Assembly: GCA_025937835.1 (NCBI GenBank)
Contig: JAICQO010000051.1
Span: 1-45,737, forward strand
DNA from: Polyangiaceae bacterium
GTDB lineage: Bacteria > Myxococcota_A > Polyangia > Polyangiales > Polyangiaceae
Reading direction: 5' to 3'
DNA length: 45,737 bases
Below the pieces are notes generated by a model. The model saw only the letters and a program-made list of their open reading frames with translations, did no database searches and had not been told where the DNA came from. This document shows, piece by piece, positions 15,010-24,215 of this stretch (position 1 is its first letter; each line of letters begins with the position of its first letter). A program made the translations under genes and the position numbers.

Positions 15010-15831
15010 ATGGCCGCTGTGGCGACGGGGCGGAGCGCGAACGAATCGCGGCGTGACGTTCGGCATTTGTTCACTCGCGCCGCGCAGGCGTTGCGTGCGG
15101 CGAAGAATGCCTACCGCGAGGGCGGCGTGGTCGCCGTAGAGCGGCTGGCGTCGGACGCGGCGTACTGGCGGTTCAGCCCTCGCGTCCGGCGTTGGGCGCG
15201 GGAGTTGCCGCGCCAGGAAGCCGCCGATCGAGCCTTCGATGCGTACTACGGCACCGAGACCGCCGGAGAAGAGCTGCTCCAAAATCTGGGGATCGCCGCC
15301 GGCGACGTGGCGCGCGGAAACGGCAGGTACAGGCCGGTCTGGGCCGACGTGTTCCACCAGGCGCTCGCGGCGCTCGGGCTCGACTGCGAGCGGTTCACCT
15401 TCGTGGACTACGGCTCCGGCAAGGGCAAGGCGCTGTTGCTCGCGTCGGACTACCCGTTCGAAGAGATCATCGGCATCGAGTACTCGCCGGAGCTCCAGCG
15501 GATCGCCGAGCGAAACATCGAGCGTTATCGCGGGCGAGAGCAGCGCTGCTACCAGCTCCGCTCGATCTGCGCCGACGCGCTGCGCTTCGAGCCGCCGAAC
15601 AAGCCGCTGGTCTGCTTCTTTTTCAACCCGTTCGACGACGACACGATGCGGGCCGTGCTCGAGCGGCTCGGGGAGTCCGCCCGCTCATCACGCCGGGAGA
15701 TCTACCTCGTGTACACGAACATGCGGAACGTGCGCGAGCACGAGGACGTCCTGATCGAGCACGAGGACCTGGTGCTGCTCTCGCGCGAGGAGCGCTATCT
15801 GGTGTTCGCGCTCCAGCCTTGTTCCGGCTAA
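15010..15831 (+). CDS. SAM-dependent class I methyltransferase
   Basis: The 273-residue product has the nucleotide-binding motif FVDYGSGKGKALLLAS (about 131-146), an acidic strand-2 end in GIEYSPELQRIAERN, and the post-I/II region ICADALRF...LVCFFFNPF. The N-terminal 100 residues are helical and basic and probably bind the substrate. It is a stand-alone cytosolic methyltransferase; the motif set does not show whether a small molecule, protein or lipid is the target. Its last 4 bases overlap the convergent Lon-domain gene. Confidence 0.8.
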   Translation: MAAVATGRSANESRRDVRHLFTRAAQALRAAKNAYREGGVVAVERLASDAAYWRFSPRVRRWARELPRQEAADRAFDAYYGTETAGEELLQNLGIAAGDVARGNGRYRPVWADVFHQALAALGLDCERFTFVDYGSGKGKALLLASDYPFEEIIGIEYSPELQRIAERNIERYRGREQRCYQLRSICADALRFEPPNKPLVCFFFNPFDDDTMRAVLERLGESARSSRREIYLVYTNMRNVREHEDVLIEHEDLVLLSREERYLVFALQPCSG

Positions 15832-16493
15832 TTCAACTCCCGCTCCGACTTTCCCCCGGGCAACGCACTCGACACCTCGTACAGGTGCGCGATCAGTCTT
15901 TCGAGTCGCACGGCGGGGTCGAGCTCGTCGAGCAAGCTCTGACGCTCGGCGGGGTCGGCCACGAGCGCGGCCGCGACGCGATCGGCGAGGCGCCCGGCGG
16001 TGTTCGTCTCTTTGAAGATGGCCTGCACGGACGAGAGCGCCGGCAGCTTCTTCTCGAGCCGGCCGCACAGCGCCTGAAGCTCGGTCGAGAGCGCGCTCAC
16101 GACCAGCGCCGGCGAACCGCTGTGCTCGTCGAGGCGTTCGAAGCGGGCGCTGCGGTACGCGGTCGGCACCGACGCCTCTTCGATCAGCCTCACGCGGCCG
16201 ATGCCCTCGACCAGCACGTTGTAGCGGCCGTCGGGCAACTCCACGTGTTCGACGATCCGGCCCGCGCCGCAGATCGCGAACACCTCGGGGTGTCCGTAGT
16301 ATGCCGGCTCGTAGCCAGGCTTGAGCTGCGGGAGCGCGAGCAGCCGATCCTTGTCGAGGACGTCCGCCACGAGCTGCCGGTAGCGCGGCTCGAAAACATG
16401 CAGCGGCACGCGGGTACCCGGAAACAGCGTGAAGCCGGGCAGCGGGAACATGGGGAGGACGCACTCCGACGGCAGCTGGCTGTGCTCGGACAC
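15828..16493 (-). CDS. Lon substrate-binding-domain protein
   Basis: The product consists only of a Lon N-terminal (LON) domain: LPMFPLPGFTLFPG, LHVFEPRYRQLVADVL, and GIGRVRLIEE are characteristic, and a helical segment completes the domain. No AAA or protease domain follows. Starting from GTG 16493 gives 221 residues; ATG 16451 (207 residues) is also possible and neither has a clear ribosome-binding site. Such stand-alone proteins are common in Proteobacteria and of uncertain role, perhaps substrate recognition or competition with Lon. It is divergent from rplV, sharing a 266-bp intergenic region. Confidence 0.85.
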   Translation of the reverse strand: MSEHSQLPSECVLPMFPLPGFTLFPGTRVPLHVFEPRYRQLVADVLDKDRLLALPQLKPGYEPAYYGHPEVFAICGAGRIVEHVELPDGRYNVLVEGIGRVRLIEEASVPTAYRSARFERLDEHSGSPALVVSALSTELQALCGRLEKKLPALSSVQAIFKETNTAGRLADRVAAALVADPAERQSLLDELDPAVRLERLIAHLYEVSSALPGGKSERELN

Positions 16494-16599
16494 CGGCGGA
16501 ACGATAGACCGAGAAGCGCTCGAGAGCCGGATCGGGGAACGACTGTTCAGCCAACCTCCCATTTGGAGGAGGTCGGGAACGATCTTTGCGGGTGATCGC

Positions 16600-16628
16600 T
16601 TGCCTGGGCCCCGGTGCTTTGCTAATAG
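16600..16628 (+). promoter_or_regulatory. Candidate promoter for the rplV half of the operon
   Basis: TTGCCT at 16600-16605 and TAATAG at 16623-16628 are separated by 17 bases in an otherwise very GC-rich region, giving a plausible housekeeping promoter. It would produce a leader of about 125 bases before rplV. A separate promoter is needed here because the upstream Lon-domain gene points the other way. The -10 hexamer is poor. Confidence 0.4.
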
Positions 16629-16681
16629 GCCGGTCCCCTTCGCAGGCCGAGGTTTCCGCTGGGAACTTTCGGCTTTGCCAG

Positions 16682-16725
16682 CCGCCTCTCCGGGCGGATG
16701 ACGGGGCGCCGGCCTCCCGCGCCCC
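16682..16725 (+). promoter_or_regulatory. Two tandem hairpins in the rplV leader
   Basis: Two adjacent perfect inverted repeats occur between the candidate promoter and rplV: CCGCC (16682-16686) with GGCGG (16693-16697), and GGGGCGC (16703-16709) with GCGCCCC (16719-16725). No U-tract follows, so they are not simple terminators. They could form an RNA target for a ribosomal protein that regulates the operon, but in GC-rich DNA short repeats also arise by chance. Confidence 0.35.
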
Positions 16726-16759
16726 GGGGGGACGACGGGTCTCACGAGGAAACTGTCGC

Positions 16760-17101
16760 ATGATCGCTTCTGCAACTGCACGATTTCAAAGGATTAGTCC
16801 GCGCAAGGCCAGGATGATCGTCAACCTGGTGCGCGGCCGTGACGCCTCCGAAGCCCTGCAGCTTCTGGACTTCACGTTCAAGAGCGGCGCTCCCTTCGTC
16901 AAGAAGCTGATCGCGAGCGCCGTCGCCAACGCCAAGCAGAAGAAGCCCGGCGTCGACACCGACTCCTTGTTCATCAGCAAGGCTGCGGTCGACAAGGCGT
17001 CGAACGCGCATCTTCGCCGCTGGCGCCCGCGCGCTCAGGGGCGCGCTACGCAAATCACCAAGGGCGTGAGTCACATCCTGATCGAGCTCGATCAGCGCTA
17101 A
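16760..17101 (+). CDS. rplV: 50S ribosomal protein L22 (uL22)
   Basis: The 113-residue product shows L22 hallmarks: [20 protein letters not shown] near the N-terminus and the tunnel hairpin around [15 protein letters not shown]. The start is ATG 16760 with GAGGA upstream; the longer frame from 16586 is low-complexity leader. It is the first gene of the relocated part of the S10 operon and is separated from rpsS by 14 kb. rpsC follows after 20 bases. Confidence 0.97.
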   Translation: MIASATARFQRISPRKARMIVNLVRGRDASEALQLLDFTFKSGAPFVKKLIASAVANAKQKKPGVDTDSLFISKAAVDKASNAHLRRWRPRAQGRATQITKGVSHILIELDQR

Positions 17102-17121
17102 CCCCAACACGGCTAAAGATA

Positions 17122-17814
<693 letters not shown>

Positions 17815-17817
17815 GCC

Positions 17818-18234
17818 ATGCTGTCACCCAAGCGCACCAAGTTCCGTAAGCAGCAGAAGGGCAAGAACCGCGGCATCGCCTGGAAGGGCTCCGACGTGTC
17901 CTTCGGCGACTTCGCGCTGCAGGCTACGGCCCGCAGCTTCATCACCTCGCGTCAGATCGAGGCCGGCCGTATGGCGATTCAGCGCCACGTGAAGCGCGCC
18001 GGCAAGCTCTGGATCCGCGTGTTCCCCGACAAGCCGATCACCAAGAAGCCGCTCGAGGTCCGCATGGGCAGCGGCAAGGGCTCCGTCGAAGGTTGGGTGG
18101 CCGTGGTCAAGCCCGGTCGCGTGCTGTTCGAGATCGCGGGCGTGCCCGAAGCCGAGGCGCGTCAGGCGTTCAAGCTCGCAGCCTCCAAGCTCCCGATCGA
18201 AACCCGATTTCTCACGCGAGGTTACGTCGAATGA
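17818..18234 (+). CDS. rplP: 50S ribosomal protein L16 (uL16)
   Basis: The 138-residue product starts [15 protein letters not shown] and contains [24 protein letters not shown] and [16 protein letters not shown], diagnostic of L16, a protein near the A-site tRNA and the factor-binding region. Its stop overlaps the rpmC start (ATGA at 18231-18234), so translation is coupled. Confidence 0.97.
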   Translation: MLSPKRTKFRKQQKGKNRGIAWKGSDVSFGDFALQATARSFITSRQIEAGRMAIQRHVKRAGKLWIRVFPDKPITKKPLEVRMGSGKGSVEGWVAVVKPGRVLFEIAGVPEAEARQAFKLAASKLPIETRFLTRGYVE

Positions 18235-18443
18235 AGGCCAAAGACTTGCGTGAACGTTCGACCGAGGATCTTGCCACGCTCAAGGCCTCGATGATGAAGG
18301 ACCTGTTTTCCTACCGGATGAAGGTCTGGACCGATCAGCTCGAGGACACGAGCCTGATCCAGAAGACCAAGCGCGACGTCGCACGGATCGAGACGATCCT
18401 GCGCGGTCGAGAGCTCGAAGCGAGCCAGGGAGCCAAGTCGTGA
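18231..18443 (+). CDS. rpmC: 50S ribosomal protein L29 (uL29)
   Basis: The 70-residue helical protein has the L29 pattern: [29 protein letters not shown] followed by a second helix ending [17 protein letters not shown]. It sits beside the tunnel exit. ATG 18231 overlaps the rplP stop, and its own stop overlaps the GTG start of rpsQ. Confidence 0.95.
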   Translation: MKAKDLRERSTEDLATLKASMMKDLFSYRMKVWTDQLEDTSLIQKTKRDVARIETILRGRELEASQGAKS

Positions 18444-18724
18444 GCAGCGCCGAAGAACACGCCCCGTACCGCCGCCGCCTGATCGGGCGCGTGCGGAGCG
18501 ACAAGATGGACAAGACGGTCGTGGTCGAGGTCGTCCGCTTCAAGCGCGACCCGATGTACAAAAAGTACGTGCGAGTGCGGAAGCGCTACCACGCTCACGA
18601 CGAGAAGAACGAATACAAGACCGGCGATCGCGTGGAGATCGTCGAGCACCGCCCGATCTCGCGCAACAAGCGCTGGGCCGTGGCACGTCTCCTCGAACGC
18701 CCCGCGTCCGAGCTCTCTTCCTGA
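18440..18724 (+). CDS. rpsQ: 30S ribosomal protein S17 (uS17)
   Basis: The 94-residue product shows the S17 OB-fold signature (GRVRSDKMDKTVVVEVVR; KYHAHDE-like YHAHDEKNEYKTGDRVEIVEHRPISRNKRW). The start is GTG 18440 within the rpmC stop (GTGA). N- and C-terminal tails are slightly longer than in E. coli. Confidence 0.96.
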   Translation: MSSAEEHAPYRRRLIGRVRSDKMDKTVVVEVVRFKRDPMYKKYVRVRKRYHAHDEKNEYKTGDRVEIVEHRPISRNKRWAVARLLERPASELSS

Positions 18725-18742
18725 TTCCGACGGAGCAATGCA

Positions 18743-19111
18743 ATGATTCAGATGCAATCCGTCCTGGAAGTGGCCGACAACTCCGGCGCCAAGCGCGTGC
18801 AGTGCATCAAGGTGCTCGGTGGCTCCCGCCGCCGTTACGCCGCGCTGGGCGACGTGATCGTCGTCGCCGTCAAGGAAGCTCTGCCGGGCAGCAAGGTCAA
18901 GAAGGGCGACACGGCCAAGGCCGTCGTGGTCCGCACCAAGCGTGAGTACCGCCGCAACGACGGCAGCTACATCCGCTTCGACGACAACAGCGCCGTCCTG
19001 ATCAACGCGCAGTCCGAGCCCGTCGGCACGCGTATCTTCGGCCCCGTCGCCCGCGAGCTTCGCGCCAAGAAGTTCATGAAGATCATCTCGCTCGCCCCGG
19101 AGGTGCTGTGA
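18743..19111 (+). CDS. rplN: 50S ribosomal protein L14 (uL14)
   Basis: The 122-residue product begins [18 protein letters not shown] and contains the L14 signature around [31 protein letters not shown]14 contributes to an intersubunit bridge. It is the first gene of the classical spc block; rplX overlaps its stop (TGATG). Confidence 0.97.
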   Translation: MIQMQSVLEVADNSGAKRVQCIKVLGGSRRRYAALGDVIVVAVKEALPGSKVKKGDTAKAVVVRTKREYRRNDGSYIRFDDNSAVLINAQSEPVGTRIFGPVARELRAKKFMKIISLAPEVL

Positions 19112-19434
19112 TGAACCGCATCCGTACCGGTGACGAGGTCGTCGTGATCCGCGGCGAGGACAAGGGCAAGCGCGGCAAGGTCTCGCGCGTGCTGAAGGAT
19201 CGCGGTCTCGCGGTCGTGGAAGGCGTGCGTCGCGTCAAGCGCCACGTGAAGCCGACCCAGCAGCGCCCGGGCGGCATCCTCGAGGTCGAGGCGCCGATCG
19301 CGCTGTCCAAGCTGATGTTGATCGATCCCCAGAGCAACAAGCCGACGCGGGTGAAGGTCAAGATCGAAGGCGAGAAGAAGTCGCGGCTCGCCAAGAGCGG
19401 CGCCGTGCTCTCCGCCGTTGCGGAGAAAGGTTGA
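19111..19434 (+). CDS. rplX: 50S ribosomal protein L24 (uL24)
   Basis: The 107-residue product has the KOW motif ([23 protein letters not shown]) and the [20 protein letters not shown] region. ATG 19111 is preferred over GTG 19108 because GGAGG at 19099-19103 is 7 bases upstream. L24 initiates 50S assembly at the tunnel exit. Confidence 0.96.
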   Translation: MNRIRTGDEVVVIRGEDKGKRGKVSRVLKDRGLAVVEGVRRVKRHVKPTQQRPGGILEVEAPIALSKLMLIDPQSNKPTRVKVKIEGEKKSRLAKSGAVLSAVAEKG

Positions 19435-19439
19435 GCGAG

Positions 19440-20000
19440 ATGGCCGAAGCAGAAGCCGTCGAACCGCGTCTTCGGACCCGGTACAAGACCGACGTCACCC
19501 CGGGCCTGATGAAGCGCTTCGGGTACAAGAACCCGATGCAGGTGCCGCGCCTGCGCGCGATCGTGCTGAACATGGGCCTCGGCGAAGCCGTCGGGAACCC
19601 GAAGCTGATCGACGCCGCCGTGGCCGAATTGACCGCGATCGTCGGCCAGAAGCCGGTCGTCACCCGCGCCAAGAAGTCGATCGCGACCTTCAAGCTGCGC
19701 GAGGGGATGCCGATCGGCGTCAAGGTCACGCTGCGCCGCGAACGGATGTGGGAGTTCCTCGACCGCCTGGTCACGCTCGCGCTGCCGCGCGTGCGCGACT
19801 TCCGCGGCGTGAGCCCGCGCGGGTTCGACGGGTCCGGGAACTACACGCTCGGCCTCAAGGAGCAGATCGTGTTTCCCGAGATCGATTTCGACAAGGTCGA
19901 GAAGATCAAAGGCATGAACATCACGTTCGTCACTACCGCGGAGCGCGACGAGGAAGCGAAGGAGCTTCTCGGTGCGCTCGGAATGCCGTTCAGGAGCTGA
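19440..20000 (+). CDS. rplE: 50S ribosomal protein L5 (uL5)
   Basis: The product (186 residues from ATG 19440; 189 from TTG 19431, which overlaps the rplX stop) contains [44 protein letters not shown] and [18 protein letters not shown], all typical of L5, which binds 5S rRNA. Both starts have partial ribosome-binding sites; the overlap favours coupling. rpsN follows 3 bases on. Confidence 0.96.
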   Translation: MAEAEAVEPRLRTRYKTDVTPGLMKRFGYKNPMQVPRLRAIVLNMGLGEAVGNPKLIDAAVAELTAIVGQKPVVTRAKKSIATFKLREGMPIGVKVTLRRERMWEFLDRLVTLALPRVRDFRGVSPRGFDGSGNYTLGLKEQIVFPEIDFDKVEKIKGMNITFVTTAERDEEAKELLGALGMPFRS

Positions 20001-20003
20001 GCC

Positions 20004-20189
20004 ATGGCGCGTGCTTCTCAGTGGGCGAAGTTGAATCGCCCCCCCAAGTTCAAGACCCGTCACGTGAGCCGTTGCCGCGCCTGCGGCAGGGCGCGTGCCT
20101 TCTACCGTGACTTCGGGCTGTGCCGCGTGTGCCTGCGCTTGATGGCGCTGCGCGGTGAGCTCCCGGGTGTGACCAAAGCGAGCTGGTGA
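20004..20189 (+). CDS. rpsN: 30S ribosomal protein S14, zinc-binding type (uS14)
   Basis: The 61-residue product is the short, zinc-containing S14 form, with two CxxC pairs (CRACG at residues 24-28 and CRVC about 40-43) and the terminal GVTKASW. The zinc form, rather than the long Cys-free form, suggests no adaptation to zinc limitation at this locus. Confidence 0.97.
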   Translation: MARASQWAKLNRPPKFKTRHVSRCRACGRARAFYRDFGLCRVCLRLMALRGELPGVTKASW

Positions 20190-20194
20190 GAGCC

Positions 20195-20596
20195 ATGGTG
20201 AGCGACCCGATTTCCGACATGTTGGCCCGCCTTCGCAACGCTGCGTTGGCGAGGCACGAGCTCACTCGCTTGCCCTCCAGCAAGCTGAAGACGAGCATCG
20301 CCCAGCTGCTCAAGGCAGAGGGCTACGTCGCGGACGTTCGTACCGAGGAGTGGGGCGAGGGCAAGCACCAGATGCTGACCATCGTCCTCAAGTACTCGAA
20401 CGAGCGCGAGAGCGCCTTCCGCGGCATGCGCCGCGTGTCGCGCGCCGGCCGCCGCGTGTACGTTCGCCACGACCAGATCCCGCGCGTTCTGAGCGGCCTG
20501 GGCGTGTCGATCCTGAGCACGTCGCACGGGCTGATGACGGACAAAGAGGCGCGTCGCCGCAAGGTCGGTGGCGAGCTGCTTTGCGAGGTGTGGTGA
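20195..20596 (+). CDS. rpsH: 30S ribosomal protein S8 (uS8)
   Basis: The 133-residue product begins MVSDPISDMLARLRNA and ends with ISTSHGLMTDKEARRRKVGGELLCEVW, matching S8, a primary 16S rRNA binder and repressor of the spc operon in E. coli. ATG 20195 was preferred to the GTG at 20186 inside the rpsN stop because it matches the family N-terminus. Its stop overlaps the rplF start. Confidence 0.96.
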   Translation: MVSDPISDMLARLRNAALARHELTRLPSSKLKTSIAQLLKAEGYVADVRTEEWGEGKHQMLTIVLKYSNERESAFRGMRRVSRAGRRVYVRHDQIPRVLSGLGVSILSTSHGLMTDKEARRRKVGGELLCEVW

Positions 20597-21183
20597 TGGC
20601 CGAAGCAGTCGTCGAAGCGCGCAAGCAATCGCGCGTCGGCAAGCGCCCCGTGGCCTTGCCGAAGGGTGTCACCGTCAACGTCAGCGGCAGCAAGCTCGAC
20701 ATCCAGGGCCCGAAGGGCAAGTTGTCGCTCGAGCTGCCGCCGACCGTGCAGCTCAAGAAGGACGGCGACAAGCTGTTGCTCGAGAGCTCGGCGCCGGGCC
20801 GCGACGCGGCTCGCTACCAGGGCCTCGGCCGTGCGCTCCTGCAGAGCAAGGTCAAGGGCGTGGCAGAGGGCTACGAGCGCCTGCTCGAGCTCGTCGGCAC
20901 CGGTTATCGCTGCGAGGTCAAGGGCCAGACCGTGAGCCTCGCGCTCGGCTTCTCGCACCCGACCCAGGTCGAGCTGCCGCCCGGCGTCAGCGGCAACGTC
21001 CCCGCGGACTCCAAGGGCACGCTGCTCGTGCTCACCTCCGCCGACAAGTCGCTGCTCGGCCAGGTCGCGGCTTCAATCCGCGATCTTCGTCCGCCGGAGC
21101 CGTACGGCGGCAAGGGCATTCGTTACCGCGGCGAAGCGATTCGGCGCAAAGCGGGCAAGGCCGCCAAGGCCAAGGGCAAGTAA
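20596..21183 (+). CDS. rplF: 50S ribosomal protein L6 (uL6)
   Basis: The 195-residue product contains two L6 repeats with SRVGKRPVALPKGV near the start and PEPYGGKGIRYRGEAIRRKAGKA at the end. L6 supports the sarcin-ricin/GTPase-centre region. The start at 20596 lies in the rpsH stop (TGATG). A frame opening at 20350 in the same phase is only antisense-like extension through rpsH. Confidence 0.97.
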   Translation: MAEAVVEARKQSRVGKRPVALPKGVTVNVSGSKLDIQGPKGKLSLELPPTVQLKKDGDKLLLESSAPGRDAARYQGLGRALLQSKVKGVAEGYERLLELVGTGYRCEVKGQTVSLALGFSHPTQVELPPGVSGNVPADSKGTLLVLTSADKSLLGQVAASIRDLRPPEPYGGKGIRYRGEAIRRKAGKAAKAKGK

Positions 21184-21192
21184 GAGGTCGTC

Positions 21193-21555
21193 ATGTCGTC
21201 TACCGCACTCAGTGGCCGCACACGCCGCAAACTCCGCATTCGCCGGAAGATCTCCGGCTCCGTCGAGCGCCCCCGCCTCAGCGTGTTCCGATCGTCTACT
21301 CACATCTACGCGCAGGTCGTCAACGACGGCGACGGCAAGACGCTGGCTGCAGCTTCCACGCTGTCGCGCGATCTCAAGGGCACCCTCGAGTCGGACGACA
21401 AGACCGCCGCGGCGCGCAAGGTCGGCGCCCTGATCGCCAAGATGTGCCTCGCCAAGAGCGTCGAGAAGGTCGTCTTCGACCGCAACGGCTACCTCTACCA
21501 CGGCCGCGTCAAGGCCCTCGCCGAGGCCGCGCGCGAAGCCGGGCTCAAGTTCTGA
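21193..21555 (+). CDS. rplR: 50S ribosomal protein L18 (uL18)
   Basis: The 120-residue product has [35 protein letters not shown] and the C-terminal [28 protein letters not shown], diagnostic of L18, which binds 5S rRNA together with L5. GAGGTC lies upstream of the ATG. Confidence 0.97.
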   Translation: MSSTALSGRTRRKLRIRRKISGSVERPRLSVFRSSTHIYAQVVNDGDGKTLAAASTLSRDLKGTLESDDKTAAARKVGALIAKMCLAKSVEKVVFDRNGYLYHGRVKALAEAAREAGLKF

Positions 21556-21571
21556 AATTCAAGGTCAAGCC

Positions 21572-22174
21572 ATGAGCATTCAACAGATCGACGACGAGAA
21601 GCTGAAGGAGCGGGTGATTCACATCAACCGCGTGGCGAAGGTCGTCAAGGGCGGCCGTCGCTTCAGCTTCGCCGCGCTGGTCGTGGTCGGCGACGAGTCC
21701 GGTCACGTGGGCGTCGGCCTCGGCAAGGCCAATGAGGTTCCCGAAGCGATCCGCAAGGGCAACGATCAGGCCCGCAAGAACATGTTCAAGGTGCCGATGG
21801 TCGGCGCCACCGTTCCGCACGACGTGATCGGCGAGTTCGGCGCGGGTCGCGTGCTGCTCCGCCCGGCCTCCCCCGGTACCGGCGTCATCGCCGGCGGCCC
21901 GGTTCGCGCGGTCGTCGAGTCCGCAGGCATCCACGACGTTCTGTCGAAGTGCCTCGGCTCGAACAACAAGTACAACGTGGTTCACGCCACGGTGAACGCG
22001 CTCAAGCGCCTGCGCTCGGCAGAAACCGTCGCGGGCTCGCGCGACAAGTCGATAGACGAGGTCGCCTCGGATTATCCGGTGGCCGCGTCGGCGAACCAGG
22101 CCGGTACGGCCACGTCGATCGTGCCGGGTACCCTCGACCACAGCGGCGGCTTGACCGCCGGAGTGCAGCGATGA
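21572..22174 (+). CDS. rpsE: 30S ribosomal protein S5 (uS5)
   Basis: The 200-residue product shows the S5 double-stranded RNA-binding domain ([21 protein letters not shown]) and the GSGVIAGG-like [15 protein letters not shown] loop. S5 shapes the mRNA entry and decoding fidelity. The C-terminal tail, about 30 residues longer than in E. coli, is Ala/Thr/Gly-rich. Its stop overlaps the rpmD start. Confidence 0.97.
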   Translation: MSIQQIDDEKLKERVIHINRVAKVVKGGRRFSFAALVVVGDESGHVGVGLGKANEVPEAIRKGNDQARKNMFKVPMVGATVPHDVIGEFGAGRVLLRPASPGTGVIAGGPVRAVVESAGIHDVLSKCLGSNNKYNVVHATVNALKRLRSAETVAGSRDKSIDEVASDYPVAASANQAGTATSIVPGTLDHSGGLTAGVQR

Positions 22175-22362
22175 GTAGCCTCAAGCTCCAAGTCCAGCAG
22201 ACCGTGAGCGAGATCGGCCGTCCGCACCCGCAGCGACGCGTGCTCAAGGGCCTCGGCCTGCGCGGTCCGGGCTCGTCCGTGGTGGTGGAGAACACTCCGT
22301 CGTTCCGCGGCATGATCAAGAAGGTCATTCACCTGGTGAAGGTGGAGGAGAAGAAGGCATGA
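22171..22362 (+). CDS. rpmD: 50S ribosomal protein L30 (uL30)
   Basis: The 63-residue product has [29 protein letters not shown] and the terminal [13 protein letters not shown], the L30 pattern. It starts at ATG 22171 in the rpsE stop and its stop overlaps the rplO start, so three genes are translationally chained. Confidence 0.96.
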   Translation: MSSLKLQVQQTVSEIGRPHPQRRVLKGLGLRGPGSSVVVENTPSFRGMIKKVIHLVKVEEKKA

Positions 22363-22835
22363 GCGCCTTGCTAGCGAAGCTTTCCCCGCCGGCCGGCTCC
22401 AAGATCCGCGAAAAGCGGGTGGGGCGCGGCATCGGTTCCGGTCTCGGCAAGACCTGCGGCAAGGGCAGCAAGGGTCAGAAGGCCCGCCACGGCGGCGACT
22501 TCGGCAAGCTGCACTTCCAGGGCGGCCAGACCCCGCTGCAGCGCCGGTTGCCGAAGCGCGGCTTCCGCGTGCCCTTCCCGCAGAAGGTCGCGACCGTGAA
22601 CCTGAGCTCGCTCGAGGCGTTCGACGCGGGCTCCACGGTCGACGCGGCAGCTTTGCGCGCCGCGCGGCTGGTCCAGGGCCGCGACGTGAAGATCAAGCTG
22701 CTCGGCGAGGGCGAGATCCAGAAGAAGCTGACGGTGGTGGTCGACCTGGCCAGCGCGTCCGCTCGTGAAAAGATCGAAAAAGCCGGTGGCAAGGTCGTGA
22801 CCCCGGAGCCGGTCGCGCAAAAAGCCGAGGGCTGA
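22359..22835 (+). CDS. rplO: 50S ribosomal protein L15 (uL15)
   Basis: The 158-residue product has KRVGRGIGSGLGKTCGKGSKGQKAR near the N-terminus and GGQTPLQRRLPKRGF, both L15 signatures. L15 is a late 50S assembly protein. secY begins 48 bases later, the longest gap so far in the block. Confidence 0.97.
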   Translation: MSALLAKLSPPAGSKIREKRVGRGIGSGLGKTCGKGSKGQKARHGGDFGKLHFQGGQTPLQRRLPKRGFRVPFPQKVATVNLSSLEAFDAGSTVDAAALRAARLVQGRDVKIKLLGEGEIQKKLTVVVDLASASAREKIEKAGGKVVTPEPVAQKAEG

Positions 22836-22883
22836 CGCTCGAACTCGAGCGCGACCGCATCGTTCCGAGCAAGGCCCTACTGA

Positions 22884-24215
22884 ATGGCGATTTTCCAGGG
22901 GTTCTCGAACATCGGCAAGGTCCCCGAGCTTCGCAGGCGGATCGTCTTCACGCTGACGATCATCGCGATCTACCGGATCGGTGTGTTCATCACCACGCCC
23001 GGCGTCGATCGCCAGGTGATGCGGAACATCGTGAGTCAGCAGGGCGGCCTGCTCGGGTTCTTGAACATGTTCTCGGGCGGTGCGCTCGAGAACCTGTCCA
23101 TCCTCGCGCTCGGCATCATGCCGTACATCTCCGCCAGCATCATCATGCAGCTGCTCGGCCTGGTGTCGAAGCAGGTCGAGGAGATGAAGAAGGAGGGCGA
23201 GGCCGGGCGGCGTCGCCTAGAGCAGTACACGCGCTACGGCACGATCGTGCTCAGCATCTTCCAGGGCTTTGGCGTGGCCATGATGCTGGAGGGCATGAAC
23301 AACAGCGACATGGGCGGCGGCCGCTTCGGAGACGTCGTGGCGGAGCCCGGCTGGTCCTTCCGCGCCATGACGATCATCACGCTGACCACGGGCACGGGCC
23401 TTCTGATGTGGCTCGGCGAGCAGGCCACCGAGCGAGGTATCGGTAACGGTATCTCGATGATCATCTTCGCCAGCATCGTGAGCGGCATTCCGGGCGGGGT
23501 GATGACCTACTGGACCAGCAACGCCGGCGAGATCCAGCCGCTGTCGCTCACGATCTTGCTCGCCGTGCTCGGCGTCAGCGTCGCGACCGTCGTGTTCTTC
23601 GAGCGCGCGCAGCGGCGAATTCCGATTCAGTACTCGCGGCGCCAGGTCGGGCGGCACGTGTACGGCGCGCAGCGCGCGCACCTGCCGCTCAAGGTCAACA
23701 TGGCCAGCATGATCCCGGCGATTTTCGCCTCGAGCTTGCTGATGTTCCCGGCCACGCTGGCGGGCTTTCAGGTGCCGTTCATGCAGTCCTTCAGCGCGGC
23801 GTTGAGCCGCGGCGACTGGCTGTTTCAGCTCCTGTTCGCGCTGCTCACCATCTTCTTCGCGTTCTTCTACACGAGCGTGATGTTCCAGCCGGTGGACGTC
23901 GCCGAGAACCTGAAGAAGCAGCAGGCGAATATCCCGGGCATCCGTCCCGGCAAGCAGACGGCCGAGTACATCGACAACGTGCTCACCCGTCTGACCGTGG
24001 CGGGCTCGGTCTACCTCGCGGTGATCTGCGTCGTGCCGTCGGTGGTGGCGATGAGCTTCCACGTGCCGTTCCAGTTCGGCGGCTCGAGCCTGCTGATCGT
24101 CGTCGGCGTGGCGCTCGAGACCGTGAATCAGATCGAGGCCCACCTCATCAGCCGCAGCTACGAGACCATGACTGGTCCCGGCGTCGCGCGGCTCAGCGGC
24201 CGGAGGCCGGCTTGA
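22884..24215 (+). CDS. secY: Preprotein translocase subunit SecY
   Basis: The 443-residue protein has about ten membrane helices and typical SecY features: GGALENLSILALGIMPYISASIIMQLL (plug/TM2 region), ERGIGNGISMIIFASIVSG, the cytosolic loop RRIPIQYSRRQVG, and NIPGIRPGKQTAEYID. It forms the channel for Sec-dependent export. Its stop overlaps the TTG start of adk (TTGA), so both are probably co-translated. Confidence 0.97.
   Translation: MAIFQGFSNIGKVPELRRRIVFTLTIIAIYRIGVFITTPGVDRQVMRNIVSQQGGLLGFLNMFSGGALENLSILALGIMPYISASIIMQLLGLVSKQVEEMKKEGEAGRRRLEQYTRYGTIVLSIFQGFGVAMMLEGMNNSDMGGGRFGDVVAEPGWSFRAMTIITLTTGTGLLMWLGEQATERGIGNGISMIIFASIVSGIPGGVMTYWTSNAGEIQPLSLTILLAVLGVSVATVVFFERAQRRIPIQYSRRQVGRHVYGAQRAHLPLKVNMASMIPAIFASSLLMFPATLAGFQVPFMQSFSAALSRGDWLFQLLFALLTIFFAFFYTSVMFQPVDVAENLKKQQANIPGIRPGKQTAEYIDNVLTRLTVAGSVYLAVICVVPSVVAMSFHVPFQFGGSSLLIVVGVALETVNQIEAHLISRSYETMTGPGVARLSGRRPA

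Noticed and set aside
2764-16500. The 14-kb block as a mobile island
   Set aside because: No integrase, transposase, tRNA, direct repeat or clear shift in base composition was seen at either end; rearrangement is enough.
16586-16759. Upstream extension of rplV
   Set aside because: L22 homology begins at 16760; the extension is the structured leader translated by chance.
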